Below are positions 7,869-17,660 of a stretch of 64,000 bases of DNA, one piece after another (position 1 is the stretch's first letter; each line of letters starts with the position of its first letter). Source of the stretch: Candidatus Spongiihabitans thiooxidans (GTDB lineage Bacteria > Pseudomonadota > Gammaproteobacteria > Arenicellales > Poriferihabitantaceae); assembly GCA_001543005.1 (NCBI GenBank), contig LFLB01000002.1, positions 123,281-187,280 of the forward strand. Reading direction: 5' to 3'. The notes below the pieces were generated by a model, which saw only the letters and a program-made list of their open reading frames with translations, was not told the origin of the DNA and ran no database searches. The translations under genes were made by a program, and so were the position numbers.

Positions 7869-8074
7869 GAATTATTGGCAGGAGTTACGAGTAAATTATC
7901 TGTCCTGTTAATTAACACGTAACCTGTCCGGTTTGCCGTACGCCTGTTTTGGGGGTGCGGGAACGTGCGTCACTCATCGGGGAAGTTGCACTTATGCGTT
8001 GAATCCACAGTTCGCCACATTATGAGACAAGACAGGATGTGGAAGTTTTTTACTGTTGGGGATACAATAGGTCT

Positions 8075-8103
8075 TTGACAGTGATCACTACGGTAGTGAT
8101 TAA
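8075..8103 (+). promoter_or_regulatory. Possible def-fmt-rsmB promoter with palindrome
   Basis: A perfect -35 TTGACA (8075-8080) is followed by the inverted repeat ATCACTA-CGG-TAGTGAT (8084-8100), which fills the spacer; the -10 region (GATTAA) is weak. The palindrome between the two boxes could be an operator. The def start lies 20 bp downstream. Confidence 0.4.
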
Positions 8104-8122
8104 CAAGTGCCCATAATCACCG

Positions 8123-8638
8123 ATGGCAATACGAGAAATTTTAATCTATCCAGATTACCGACTCAAAATCAAGTCTGAGTCGGTTACGAACTTTGATAAA
8201 GAGCTCGAGGTTCTGGTCAAGGATATGGCAGAAACCATGTATGACGCACCGGGCATTGGATTGGCAGCTATTCAGATCGACGTGCCGAAACGGGTCGTTA
8301 TTATGGATTTATCTGAAACCAAAGACGCCCTTCAGGTGTTTATCAATCCTGAAATCACTGAACTCGAAGGGGTAACCGAAACCGAGGAAGGTTGTTTGTC
8401 GGTGCCGGGCGTCGTTGCCATGGTGGAACGTGTGGCAAAAGTCAGAATAAAGGCACAGGATATTAAAGGCCAACGATTCGAAGTAGAGGCGGACGAAATG
8501 CTGTCGGTTTGCATTCAGCACGAAATAGACCACCTCAATGGCAAGCTATTTGTCGATTATCTTTCTCGATTAAAACAGGACCGAGTGCGTAAGAATTTCA
8601 TCAAAGAAGCGAGATTGTCAGAGACTGAGGCCGCGTAA
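8123..8638 (+). CDS. def: Peptide deformylase
   Basis: Removes the N-formyl group from nascent proteins in the cytoplasm. The 171-residue product has the three family motifs: GIGLAAIQI, EGCLSVPG (zinc-ligand Cys) and QHEIDHLNGKLFVDYLS (HEIDH, two His zinc ligands and catalytic Glu). Length is normal. It heads the block def-fmt-rsmB-trkA-trkH, the standard gammaproteobacterial order. Upstream lies a TTGACA/palindrome element. Confidence 0.98.
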   Translation: MAIREILIYPDYRLKIKSESVTNFDKELEVLVKDMAETMYDAPGIGLAAIQIDVPKRVVIMDLSETKDALQVFINPEITELEGVTETEEGCLSVPGVVAMVERVAKVRIKAQDIKGQRFEVEADEMLSVCIQHEIDHLNGKLFVDYLSRLKQDRVRKNFIKEARLSETEAA

Positions 8639-8804
8639 GTACGTTTTTTAAGCCCAGGCTGATTTCGCTTCACAAACAAGATTCTCTTTAGTGTTACGCA
8701 TTATTTTAAGTATCCCCTTGCGGGAAACCTCTTGTAGGCCTATTTTTTCCAGTTTACAAGACTCGGTGCCGTTCCAAAAAAATCGACAACAAGAGGTAAA
8801 TCTC

Positions 8805-9737
8805 ATGCGAGTGGTTTTTGCGGGTACCCCCGAATTTTCTGTGCCTAGCCTCAAAGCGTTGATAAACACGCCATTTGTTGAGGTTGTCGGGGTTTATACC
8901 CAACCCGATCGAGCCGCGGGAAGAGGCAAAAAAATACAGCAAAGCCCGGTCAAATCCTTCGCAGAAAAACAGGGTTTAACGGTTTACCAACCCGAATCGG
9001 TTAAGGGGCCGGCAGTGATTGAACATCTTGGCGGATTAAATGCAGACTTGATGCTGGTTATAGCCTATGGCTTGTTGTTAACCACGGCGGTGTTGGAGAT
9101 TCCTCGCCTTGGCTGCGTTAATGTTCACGCATCATTATTGCCGCGCTGGCGAGGTGCCGCGCCGGTGCAGAGGGCTATTGAGGCTGGCGACCGAACCACA
9201 GGAATAACATTAATGCAAATGCAATTAGCCCTTGATGGCGGGCCCATCCTCGCACAATCGCAGATCGATATTAGCGAATCCGAAACCGGCGGAACATTGC
9301 ACGATAAGTTATCCGCGCTGGGCGCTGCGCTGCTTAAAAACAAGTTGAGCAAAATTTGTGATCAATCTCTCGAACCGGTTGCACAAGATAATGCGTTGGC
9401 CACTTATGCAAACAAGCTTGGCAAAGCTGAATCGAAATTGGACTGGAGCCAAAGCGCAAAAAATCTGCAACAAAAGGTGCGCGCATTCAACCCCTGGCCA
9501 ATGGCCACCACAAAGCTTGATGAGATGACCCTCAGAATTATCAAAGCCAGCCACATTAACTGCCAAGGCAACGGAAAGATCGGCCAGGTTCTAAGTGCTG
9601 ATAACGATGGCGTGGTCGTTCAAACCGGGCAAGGTCAACTCAATGTCGAAGTGCTGCAAAAACCCGGAGGCAAGGTATTAGCCGTTGCCGATTTTTTAAA
9701 TGGCATGCCGATCACTAAAGGCATGGTATTTCGCTAA
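8805..9737 (+). CDS. fmt: Methionyl-tRNA formyltransferase
   Basis: Formylates Met-tRNA(fMet) with 10-formyl-tetrahydrofolate, supplying the substrate for def upstream. The 310-residue product shows MRVVFAGTPEFSVPSLKAL at the N-terminus, the formyl-transfer core NVHASLLPRWRGAAPVQRAI and the GITLMQM-LDGGPIL region, then the C-terminal OB domain. ATG 8805 is chosen because AAGAGGT lies just upstream and the protein starts at the family position; the 38 upstream in-frame residues are non-coding. Confidence 0.98.
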   Translation: MRVVFAGTPEFSVPSLKALINTPFVEVVGVYTQPDRAAGRGKKIQQSPVKSFAEKQGLTVYQPESVKGPAVIEHLGGLNADLMLVIAYGLLLTTAVLEIPRLGCVNVHASLLPRWRGAAPVQRAIEAGDRTTGITLMQMQLALDGGPILAQSQIDISESETGGTLHDKLSALGAALLKNKLSKICDQSLEPVAQDNALATYANKLGKAESKLDWSQSAKNLQQKVRAFNPWPMATTKLDEMTLRIIKASHINCQGNGKIGQVLSADNDGVVVQTGQGQLNVEVLQKPGGKVLAVADFLNGMPITKGMVFR

Positions 9738-9804
9738 CCGCAGACACGCGACTGACGACGATGCACCTAATACACGTATATCTATAAGGAAACGGCACCG
9801 AGCC

Positions 9805-11187
9805 ATGCCATGCCAAACACCTAAACAAACAAACGCTCGTGCCGTTACCGCAGAAATCTACATGAAAAAGGTGCAACTGACGATAGCCGCGGCCCAGGTA
9901 TTGCGAGGGGTAATTGACCAAGGGCATTCTCTGGCTCGCGCTGTGGAAGACTTGGGAGATAGTTTTAACGGCAACCTTTCCGAACTCAAAGAAATTACAT
10001 TTGGTGGATGCCGTTTTTACATTTACCTTGATGGCCTCATTTCTGAATTGTTGCACAAACCCATCAAAGAAAAGGATCGCATCGTTCATTTCTTGTTGGT
10101 CAGCGCAATTTATCGAATCGAGTTTATGCGCGCACCCGATTATGCGGTGGTTAATGAAAGCGTAAGTGCTTTGGAAAAAACCAATCAGTCCTGGGCAAAA
10201 AACCTGGCCAACGGCGTGCTACGGAATTTCCTTAGAAATAAACCTGAAATAATCGGGCTACTTAATAAGGCGCATGTTCAAGATGCCTTTCCCAAACACT
10301 TGCATGAACGTATAACCAGCGATTGGCCGGAGCATGCTCAGGCAATATTTCGGGCTTCGAATAAAAAACCGCCCTTAACTCTGAGAATTAACCAGAAAAC
10401 CACCACTCGCAGTCTCTATGAGGAAACGTTAAAAGGGCAAGGCATGGACTATGCGCTGACCCAAGACAGTGATATTGGTGTGACATTAAGCAACCCGGTT
10501 TCGGTTGAACGAATCCCGGGTTTTACCGATGGCAGGGTCTCAGTTCAGGATGAGTCGGCGCAAATAATTGCATCAGCCGTGGCCTTGTCGAGCGGGCAGC
10601 GGGTTCTTGATGGCTGTGCAGCCCCGGGGGGAAAGACCTGCTTAATGCTGGAATCCCAACCCGATTTGGCTTCTTTGGTCGCGATAGATTTGCCCCGGCG
10701 TATAACGGCAATCGAACAAAACCTTGCACGGTTAAAGCTTAATGCAATGGTTATTCCGGCGGATTTGCTAGATACCGCCGCGTGGTGGGATGGTCAGCGG
10801 TTCGATAGAATTGTCCTTGATGCACCGTGTTCCGGTAGCGGCGTAATATGCAGACACCCCGATATTAAACATCGTCGAAGACCGTCAGACATTGAAAAAT
10901 TCGCTGAGCAACAACTGGCGATGATTAATTCGGTATGGCCGTTACTTAAACCCGGCGGCAAGCTTGTTTATATAACCTGTTCGATTTTCAAAGCGGAAAA
11001 TGATCATGTCATTGAGAAATTCATAAAAGATAAAGAAGATTTTGAATTACAATCCCTCAACGAAATATTCGGTGTGGAGTCGTCATTTGGCCGACAACGA
11101 TTACCCGGAGTACATTCAGGTGATGGATTCTATTATTGCGTCATCAATAAAACCCCAGGCAATAAAACCCCAGGTACTCATTCATGA
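9805..11187 (+). CDS. rsmB: 16S rRNA (cytosine-967-C5)-methyltransferase RsmB
   Basis: Methylates C967 of 16S rRNA using AdoMet. The N-terminal NusB-like domain begins with TIAAAQVLRGVIDQGHSL; the catalytic domain contains VQDESAQIIASAV, DGCAAPGGKTCLML (motif I), DAPCSGSGVICRHPDIKHRR (motif IV catalytic Cys) and GGKLVYITCSIFKAENDHV (motif VI Cys). The start is uncertain: ATG 9805 has AAGGA upstream at a long spacing, and ATG 9862 (MKKVQLTI) is the other candidate. The 3' end overlaps trkA by 4 bp (ATGA). The C-terminus carries a duplicated NKTPG pair that arises from a small DNA repeat. Confidence 0.96.
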   Translation: MPCQTPKQTNARAVTAEIYMKKVQLTIAAAQVLRGVIDQGHSLARAVEDLGDSFNGNLSELKEITFGGCRFYIYLDGLISELLHKPIKEKDRIVHFLLVSAIYRIEFMRAPDYAVVNESVSALEKTNQSWAKNLANGVLRNFLRNKPEIIGLLNKAHVQDAFPKHLHERITSDWPEHAQAIFRASNKKPPLTLRINQKTTTRSLYEETLKGQGMDYALTQDSDIGVTLSNPVSVERIPGFTDGRVSVQDESAQIIASAVALSSGQRVLDGCAAPGGKTCLMLESQPDLASLVAIDLPRRITAIEQNLARLKLNAMVIPADLLDTAAWWDGQRFDRIVLDAPCSGSGVICRHPDIKHRRRPSDIEKFAEQQLAMINSVWPLLKPGGKLVYITCSIFKAENDHVIEKFIKDKEDFELQSLNEIFGVESSFGRQRLPGVHSGDGFYYCVINKTPGNKTPGTHS

Positions 11188-12560
11188 AAATAACTATTCT
11201 CGGTGGTGGTCAGGTTGGCGCATCCATTGCCGAAATTCTTTCAAGGGAAAAAAACGATATTACGGTGGTTGATCACAACCGCAAAATACTGGATACCCTG
11301 CAAGATCGAATGGACATTCGCACAGTGCACGGCGCCGCATCCTCTCCAGAGGTGCTTAAACAGGCTGGCGTAGATGACGTAGACTTGATACTGGCGGTAA
11401 CAAATTCCGATGAAGTAAATATGGTGGCCTGCCAAGTTGCGCATACCCTGTTTCACACCCCCACGAAAATTGCCCGGGTGCGCTCTTCGGATTATTTGGC
11501 GCACCCGGAATTGTTTTGCAAGAAAGCTATTCCCATCGATGTCATTATTAGTCCGGAACAAATTCTTAATCATCAGATTCAACGGCTGATTGAATATCCC
11601 GGAGCGTTGCAAGTGATCGATTTTGCTGATGGTAAAATTCAGTTGGTGGCCTTAAAAGCTTACTACGGCGGGGCCTTGGTCGGGCATGAATTGAAAGACC
11701 TGAAAGACCATTTGCCTTCCGTTAAGACACGGGTTGCGGCGATATACCGGCAGGACCGGGCAATTATACCTACCGGGAAAACCGTTATCGAAGTGGATGA
11801 TGAGGTGTTCTTTATCGCTACCCATGAAGATATCAAGAAAGTGATGCAGGAACTTCGCAGCATAGAAGAATCAGGTAAAAAGATAATGATTGCGGGTGCG
11901 GGCAACATCGGATTCAGATTGGCTCAATCGCTGGAAAACAGCGGTTATCAAGTAAAGCTGATTGAGCGTGACCCGCAGCGTGCTCGTTGGGTCTCTGAGC
12001 AATTGAAAGATACCATTGTTTTACAGGGCGATGCGGCCGATGAAGAATTACTCCGACAGGAAAACATCGACAAGATGGAGTTGTTCTGTTCGCTGACTAA
12101 CGAGGACGAGGCAAATATTCTTTCTGCAATGCTGGCAAAGCGCCTCGGTGCGAGGAGAGCCATGGCGATCGTAAATCGTGTTGCCTATATCGAGCTCATC
12201 GAAAGTAGCGTTCTGGACATTGCGATATCACCCCGGCTTTCAACTGTGAGCGCGTTATTGTCGCATGTTAGAAGAGGTGACGTGGTGGCGGCCCACTCTC
12301 TTCGTCGCGGCGTCGCCGAAGCGATTGAGTCCGTGGCCCACGGTGATTCCAAGACTTCAAAAATTGTTGGACGAAAACTGGCAGACATTAAGCTTCCAAA
12401 CGGGGCAACAATCGGAGCGATTATGCGTAAGGATGAATTGATTAGCCTGGAGGATGACGCAGTAATCGAAGACGGCGACCACATCATTATATTCGTTATC
12501 GACAAACTTAAAATTCCAGATGTAGAGAAATTGTTCCAGGTATCGGTTACGTTTTTCTGA
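11184..12560 (+). CDS. trkA: Trk potassium uptake system, NAD-binding regulatory protein TrkA
   Basis: Cytoplasmic regulatory subunit that gates the TrkH channel in response to nucleotides. The 458-residue product has two RCK halves: MKITILGGGQVGASIAEIL with a Rossmann GxGxxG, and a second KIMIAGAGNIGFRLAQSL near residue 233, each followed by a TrkA-C domain. It overlaps rsmB by 4 bp and lies 7 bp before trkH, so the two Trk subunits are co-translated. Confidence 0.98.
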   Translation: MKITILGGGQVGASIAEILSREKNDITVVDHNRKILDTLQDRMDIRTVHGAASSPEVLKQAGVDDVDLILAVTNSDEVNMVACQVAHTLFHTPTKIARVRSSDYLAHPELFCKKAIPIDVIISPEQILNHQIQRLIEYPGALQVIDFADGKIQLVALKAYYGGALVGHELKDLKDHLPSVKTRVAAIYRQDRAIIPTGKTVIEVDDEVFFIATHEDIKKVMQELRSIEESGKKIMIAGAGNIGFRLAQSLENSGYQVKLIERDPQRARWVSEQLKDTIVLQGDAADEELLRQENIDKMELFCSLTNEDEANILSAMLAKRLGARRAMAIVNRVAYIELIESSVLDIAISPRLSTVSALLSHVRRGDVVAAHSLRRGVAEAIESVAHGDSKTSKIVGRKLADIKLPNGATIGAIMRKDELISLEDDAVIEDGDHIIIFVIDKLKIPDVEKLFQVSVTFF

Positions 12561-12567
12561 GGCGCGC

Positions 12568-14025
12568 TTGACTATGCAGACCCTTGGCATCATGAAAATT
12601 CTCGGCATACTGATTGTGTTATTCAGTATCACGTTGATACCCCCGATTGCCGTTTCACTGTGGTATATGGATCAAGCCCATGGTGCATTTATTTTATCGC
12701 TGTTGATAATTTTGACAGTGGGCGCGATTTGCTGGTTTCCGGGCAGGCGCTATCGGGGTGAGCTGCGCTTTCGGGATGGGTTTTTGATTGTGGTATTGAT
12801 CTGGGTAGTATTGTCGATAATGGCAGCAATTCCGCTGTTGTTGGTGCATCGCCCTGAGTTGCGAATTGTCGATGCGTTGTTTGAATCGACTTCGGGACTG
12901 ACAACCACAGGCGCCACCATCCTGACTGCTATCGATGATCTGCCGCTATCCGTTTTGTACTATCGCCAACAACTGCAATGGCTCGGCGGCATGGGAATTA
13001 TCGTTTTAGCCATTGCGGTCATGCCTGCGTTAGGCGTAGGGGGAATGCAGCTTTATCGTGCCGAAACCCCAGGCCCAATAAAAGACCACAAACTGACCCC
13101 GAGAATCACCGAAACCGCCAAAGCGATATGGCGTATTTATTTCGGATTGACTGTTCTTTGCGGTGCGTCGTATTACTTCGCGGGCATGTCCGTTTTCGAT
13201 GCCATAAGCCATGCGTTTTCAACCGTCGCCATCGGTGGATTCTCAACCCATGAAGCCAGCCTGGGTTATTTTCAAAGCAACGCCATAAATTTGGTGGCGA
13301 CGTTATTCATGTTGTTGGCCGGGCTGAATTTTGCCCTGCACTTTTCCGCATTCCGCTTCCTGCGTGTCGCCGTATACTTCAAAGACCCCGAAGCAAAAGC
13401 CTATTTCGGGCTGATACTGCTGACCATCGCGCTGACCGTGATGACGTTGCAGCAGCATCAGGTCTATGAACAATTGAGTGATAACATTGTCCAGGGCCTG
13501 GTCCAGGTCGTATCGATCGTTACCACCACCGGATTCACCACCACAAATTTTTCAATCTGGCCTACATTTATTCCGATATTGCTCATTCTGTTGAGCACCG
13601 CAGGCGGGTGTGCCGGCTCTACCGCTGGCGGCATGAAAATTATTCGGATGTTGCTGTTGTTCAAGCAAGGCGCACGAGAAATTTCAAAATTAGTCCATCC
13701 CAGCGCACTGATTCCGATTAAACTGGGCGGCAAGCCGATACCAGATAATGTGGTCAATGCGGTGTGGGGATTTCTTTCTTTATATATCTTTAGCTATGCC
13801 ATCCTGCTTATCATGATGCTCGCTACCGGCGCCGATCTGATGACTGCGTTTTCAGCGGTTACTGCGTGCCTCAATAATTTGGGTCCCGGACTAGGCGATG
13901 TATCGCACAACTACGCCAGTATTACCGATACCGGAAAAATTATTCTAACTTTCGCGATGCTGCTGGGCCGACTTGAGTTGTTCACGTTATTGGTGCTGTT
14001 TTCACCCGTGTTTTGGAAAGGCTGA
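12568..14025 (+). CDS. trkH: Trk potassium transporter membrane subunit TrkH
   Basis: Inner-membrane K+ channel-like translocator. The 485-residue protein has about ten hydrophobic segments and the repeated selectivity-filter loops of the family: ESTSGLTTTGAT, STVAIGGFSTHEAS, VTTTGFTTTNFS and TACLNNLGPGLGDV. It follows trkA directly. The next gene (tolC) converges on it with a 68 bp gap. Confidence 0.98.
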   Translation: MTMQTLGIMKILGILIVLFSITLIPPIAVSLWYMDQAHGAFILSLLIILTVGAICWFPGRRYRGELRFRDGFLIVVLIWVVLSIMAAIPLLLVHRPELRIVDALFESTSGLTTTGATILTAIDDLPLSVLYYRQQLQWLGGMGIIVLAIAVMPALGVGGMQLYRAETPGPIKDHKLTPRITETAKAIWRIYFGLTVLCGASYYFAGMSVFDAISHAFSTVAIGGFSTHEASLGYFQSNAINLVATLFMLLAGLNFALHFSAFRFLRVAVYFKDPEAKAYFGLILLTIALTVMTLQQHQVYEQLSDNIVQGLVQVVSIVTTTGFTTTNFSIWPTFIPILLILLSTAGGCAGSTAGGMKIIRMLLLFKQGAREISKLVHPSALIPIKLGGKPIPDNVVNAVWGFLSLYIFSYAILLIMMLATGADLMTAFSAVTACLNNLGPGLGDVSHNYASITDTGKIILTFAMLLGRLELFTLLVLFSPVFWKG

Positions 14026-14093
14026 TCCACTAACAGGTCAGCCGATACGGCAGTTAATACAAGGGCATCTTTCGATGATGTTCTGGTCAGTGA

Positions 14094-15443
14094 TTATTGT
14101 GCAGATACATCCAGCCAACTGTTTACCCGTTTGATGTCCTGTTCATCCAATTGGCCTGCCGACCTTTCCAGTTCAAGGACTGCGATAATGTAGTTGTACC
14201 TTGCGCGCAAGTAATCTGTGCGCGAGCGCGATAAATCACGTTGGGCGTCCAGCACATCAAGGTTTGTGGTGAGACCTGCGCTAAAACCCTGTTCTTTCGC
14301 TTCCAGTGCGCTTTCGCCTGCAGTGATGGCATCGAACAGGGCCGCTACCTGGCTGACACCGCTGGCCACCGCCAAAAAGGCTGAGGTGGTTTCGACTGAC
14401 GCCAATCTTCGCGCTTGTTCCAGTAATCGTGCTGTTCGGTTATATTCTAATCCTGCTTGTTGGGTGGTTAGATTGATGGCACCGCCGAGATAAAATGGGA
14501 AACGCATGACCAATGAGACCGAGGTGGTATTGATTTTGCCGGGGCGGGATGGGTTGGTTGAGGAAGAGGCGCCCGAATCGGAAAATCTGTGGTTGGCATC
14601 CAAACTTACCGTGGGCGATCGACTGACTCTCTGTTTGTCTATTTCCTGTAAGGCAATTTCCAGATTCAGCCTTTCGGCTTTAAGCGGAATGTTGTGATCA
14701 ATGGATTGATTGATCCAGGTCTCGACATCATTGGGGGCGGGCAATGCTAATGGCGCGGAATCATTAAGAGTCGACAACGCTTCAGGCGTAATGTCAATGA
14801 TTTGTTTGAGTAAGGCTAGGTCATTATTAATCTGGTTTTGTGCCTGAATTTCGTTGGCTTCAGCCAGCTTAAACCGCGCCTTGGCATCGAACAAATCTGT
14901 TCGTGTTCCGATCCCAACTTCCAGTCGTTTGCTGGCAAGGTCCATTTGTCGTCGAATAGTTATTTTTTCAAGGCGCGCTACTTGCCTGGCATCTTGAGCG
15001 GCCAGTAGATTGAAATATCGATTGGCAACACGCAGTATCAGCCGGTGCCTAGCGTCAACCAATCGCAAACTGGAGATATCGACCTGATACCTGCTTTGGG
15101 TGATTGCTACCCGCTTGGTTTTATCGTACAGGGGAAGATTTAGATTCAGGTTGATTGAATTGTTATTGCTTGTTTGAGAGGGTCCCGATGAGTCTGATAT
15201 TTGACGGCCAATCCGGCTATTGGCGGTGACCGACGGTTTGAAAGCGGATTTGGCCAGGGGCAAGTTTATCCGGTTCGATTCATGGCCGAGTACGGCGGCC
15301 TGGTATTCCGGGTCATTGGTTAGCGCGAGTTCGTAAATATCCCATAAATCTGCGCCGTATGACTTCGTGACCCAGGCAGTGACCGCAATGACCGCCCACA
15401 ATATTGCCAATAGTGGATGAGGGCGGACTTGGCAACAGGGCAT
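14094..15443 (-). CDS. tolC: TolC-family outer-membrane efflux channel
   Basis: Forms the outer-membrane and periplasmic duct of type I secretion and RND efflux machines. The 449-residue protein has an N-terminal signal peptide (LLAILWAVIAVTAWVTKSYGA), then DLWDIYELALTNDPEYQAA, the usual start of TolC proteins, and two OEP repeats rich in amphipathic helix (LVDARHRLILRVANRYFNLL, and GLTTNLDVLDAQRDLSRSRT in the second half). It is 17 bp downstream of the Pcm-like gene, a pairing common in gammaproteobacteria. The partner pumps are not in the window. Confidence 0.93.
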   Translation of the reverse strand: MPCCQVRPHPLLAILWAVIAVTAWVTKSYGADLWDIYELALTNDPEYQAAVLGHESNRINLPLAKSAFKPSVTANSRIGRQISDSSGPSQTSNNNSINLNLNLPLYDKTKRVAITQSRYQVDISSLRLVDARHRLILRVANRYFNLLAAQDARQVARLEKITIRRQMDLASKRLEVGIGTRTDLFDAKARFKLAEANEIQAQNQINNDLALLKQIIDITPEALSTLNDSAPLALPAPNDVETWINQSIDHNIPLKAERLNLEIALQEIDKQRVSRSPTVSLDANHRFSDSGASSSTNPSRPGKINTTSVSLVMRFPFYLGGAINLTTQQAGLEYNRTARLLEQARRLASVETTSAFLAVASGVSQVAALFDAITAGESALEAKEQGFSAGLTTNLDVLDAQRDLSRSRTDYLRARYNYIIAVLELERSAGQLDEQDIKRVNSWLDVSAQ

Positions 15444-15460
15444 GATATTATTAGGATATT

Positions 15461-16129
15461 CTAGAAGGTGAAAGACGGTTTGTCGTCAACATTCATTAGT
15501 CTGGGCACGCTGGTTTCAAAAAGCGATCGCCGAGACCCGTCGGCGCGATAAACGACAACTTGCATGGCCGGATCATAGCCCTCAATTCCAACCACGCATC
15601 CCTCAACATTGATCATGTTGCGGAATGTTTTATCGATTTCGGGCACCGACCCGTTTATCAATACACCATCAAATTGGGAGCCATGTTCTGCGGGATTGTG
15701 GCAAAATGCAAAACAATCGCTTTGCACCAATTCCACATTGGTGATCCCCGCCATAGCCAGGTTTATGTCGGCCTGGCGGATTAATTGCTGATCAATTTCG
15801 ACGCTGGTAACATGCCCGCAAATAGTGGCAAGTAAAGCGGTCAGGTAGCCGGTACCTGTTCCAATTTCCAGAATCTTATGGAGCGGTTTTAGGCCAAGCG
15901 CCTCAACCATTCTCGCTCCGACTTTAGGTTCCAGCATCACTCGGCCATCACTGATGGGGCCATCGCCAATGGGAATGCGGACATCCGCAAATGACAAATC
16001 CTTGTATTGAGCCGGAACGAAATCTTCGCGGCGAATTTCACTCAAAGCGTTTAAGGTTTGCATCTCCAACACATTCCAGGGCCGGATTTGTTGTTCGATC
16101 ATGTTGACGCGAGCGACTTCGTAATCCAT
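15461..16129 (-). CDS. Protein-L-isoaspartate O-methyltransferase family protein
   Basis: An AdoMet-dependent methyltransferase of the Pcm family, 222 residues. Motif I is KILEIGTGTGYLTALLA (about residue 85) and the acidic end of strand 2 is VTSVEIDQQLI. The segment that in true PIMT enzymes reads GQTISQP is here GPISDGRVMLEPKVGARM, so the substrate loop is changed. Such divergent Pcm paralogues next to tolC are common; whether they repair isoaspartate is doubtful. It is likely co-transcribed with tolC (17 bp gap). Confidence 0.88.
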   Translation of the reverse strand: MDYEVARVNMIEQQIRPWNVLEMQTLNALSEIRREDFVPAQYKDLSFADVRIPIGDGPISDGRVMLEPKVGARMVEALGLKPLHKILEIGTGTGYLTALLATICGHVTSVEIDQQLIRQADINLAMAGITNVELVQSDCFAFCHNPAEHGSQFDGVLINGSVPEIDKTFRNMINVEGCVVGIEGYDPAMQVVVYRADGSRRSLFETSVPRLMNVDDKPSFTF

Positions 16130-16204
16130 AGTGTCTGTAATTGTGTCGGTTTATAGGGTTAGTGGAGTGCGTATCTTATCAAAATTGACACGATCACTAA
16201 ACGA

Positions 16205-17566
16205 CTAACCGAGCACGTGTGTTATGGCGTCTTTGTAAATGGCCACCATTTCATCCAAAGTTTCTTGATCGGTGGTCAGGGGCGGCGCATTGCAGATGAC
16301 TTCGCTCCTGACACGGGTATAGAGTCCGCGTTCCATCAGCGCTTTAGTTAATTTTCCGCCTAGTCCGAAATCCGCTTCAAACCATTCTTTGGTCGCCTTG
16401 TCCTTGACGATTTCAATGCCATGCATCATGCCTTTTCCGCGGATGTTGCCAACGTGGGGGTGATCATCCAAAGCGTCATGAAGTTTTTGCAACATGGCTT
16501 CACCTTTGGATGCGGCTTGCCCGGGAAGGTCTTCATTTTCGATGATGTCCAGGGTTGCCAGGGCAACCGCGCAGGTAGTGGGATGACCGCTGTAGGTGTA
16601 GGCATGCATCCACGGTGCTTTGCTGGAGGTAATGGTTTCAGCAATCTCGTGACTGATGCCAATGCCGCCTAATGGCACTGCGCCGGAAGTGATTGATTTA
16701 GCGAACTGCATTAAATCCGGTTCGACATTGTAGTGCTGCAAGCCAAACATTTTTCCGGTTCGCCCGAAACCAGTAATCACCTCATCTGAAACCAATAACA
16801 CTTCATACTGATCACATATTTCACGGATGCGTTTGAAATAGTCATCTTGAGGAGCAATTACCCCGCCGGCGCCTTGCACTGGTTCGGCGATAAACATAGA
16901 GACCGTTTCCGCGCCTTGTCTTAATATTTCTTTTTCCAGCTCATTGGCCGCCGCGATACCCTGGGACGAACCGTCTTGCGGCACCGGGTAGTGATAAGGA
17001 TCGGGGGATGGGATATGGCTAAATCCAGGTATCAGCGGTTCAAACATTGACCAATAACTTTTAATTCCTGTAGTACACATTGCCGCAAAAGTTACGCCGT
17101 GGTATGCCCAAAGCCGGCTGATAACTTTTGTTTTCTCCGGTTTGCCCTTAACTTTCCAGTAAAATCGCGCCAATTTTATATTACTGTCTGTGGACTCCCC
17201 GCCTCCAGAAGTAAAGTAAAAATTGCTCATATTTGCCATGCCATTGGATTGGGCGATAGTCGATAACCTTTCGGCCAGTTCGATTGCCGGTCGGTTTGAC
17301 CCGCCAGCGTAACTTGAACAGAATGCCAGTTCACTCATTTGCTTTTGAGCCGCAGCTGCCAATTCTTGGCGGCCATGACCCGCACTGACATTCCACAGGC
17401 ATGACAAGCCATCAATGTACCGATTACCATCAGCATCGTAAAGATAAGAACCTTCGCCTTTGACCCAGACTCGGCCGTCAGCGTGACCGGCAGTGTGGTG
17501 TAGCGGGTGAATCAGATGCTGGCGGTCTTTTTCCAGCAGCGTAGCGTTGGATAACAGAGTCTTCAC
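16205..17566 (-). CDS. Class III PLP-dependent aminotransferase (omega-amino acid/pyruvate type)
   Basis: The 453-residue fold-type I enzyme carries YIDGLSCLWNVSAGHG near the N-terminus, the FTSGGGESTDSNIKLARFYW phosphate region, the SDEVITGFGRTG segment with the PLP-binding Asp, and the Schiff-base Lys in QFAKSITSGAVPLGGI. This pattern fits omega-amino acid:pyruvate, putrescine or taurine-type aminotransferases; the substrate cannot be read from sequence. It stands alone between pcm and pyrD. Confidence 0.92.
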   Translation of the reverse strand: MKTLLSNATLLEKDRQHLIHPLHHTAGHADGRVWVKGEGSYLYDADGNRYIDGLSCLWNVSAGHGRQELAAAAQKQMSELAFCSSYAGGSNRPAIELAERLSTIAQSNGMANMSNFYFTSGGGESTDSNIKLARFYWKVKGKPEKTKVISRLWAYHGVTFAAMCTTGIKSYWSMFEPLIPGFSHIPSPDPYHYPVPQDGSSQGIAAANELEKEILRQGAETVSMFIAEPVQGAGGVIAPQDDYFKRIREICDQYEVLLVSDEVITGFGRTGKMFGLQHYNVEPDLMQFAKSITSGAVPLGGIGISHEIAETITSSKAPWMHAYTYSGHPTTCAVALATLDIIENEDLPGQAASKGEAMLQKLHDALDDHPHVGNIRGKGMMHGIEIVKDKATKEWFEADFGLGGKLTKALMERGLYTRVRSEVICNAPPLTTDQETLDEMVAIYKDAITHVLG

Positions 17567-17660
17567 AGTATTATTTCCTCATTCTATAGAATTTTTTCCA
17601 AGGGTGGTGCGCAAAGCCGGAGTACGGGGCTTTGCAACCCACAATTTCAGATGCCGCTGA

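Noticed and set aside
7626..7922. 98-residue open frame over the tRNA region
   Set aside because: It reads through tRNA-Ala on the opposite strand; the WSQAGSNRRPQHCQCCA-type peptide is the usual false product of a tRNA gene.
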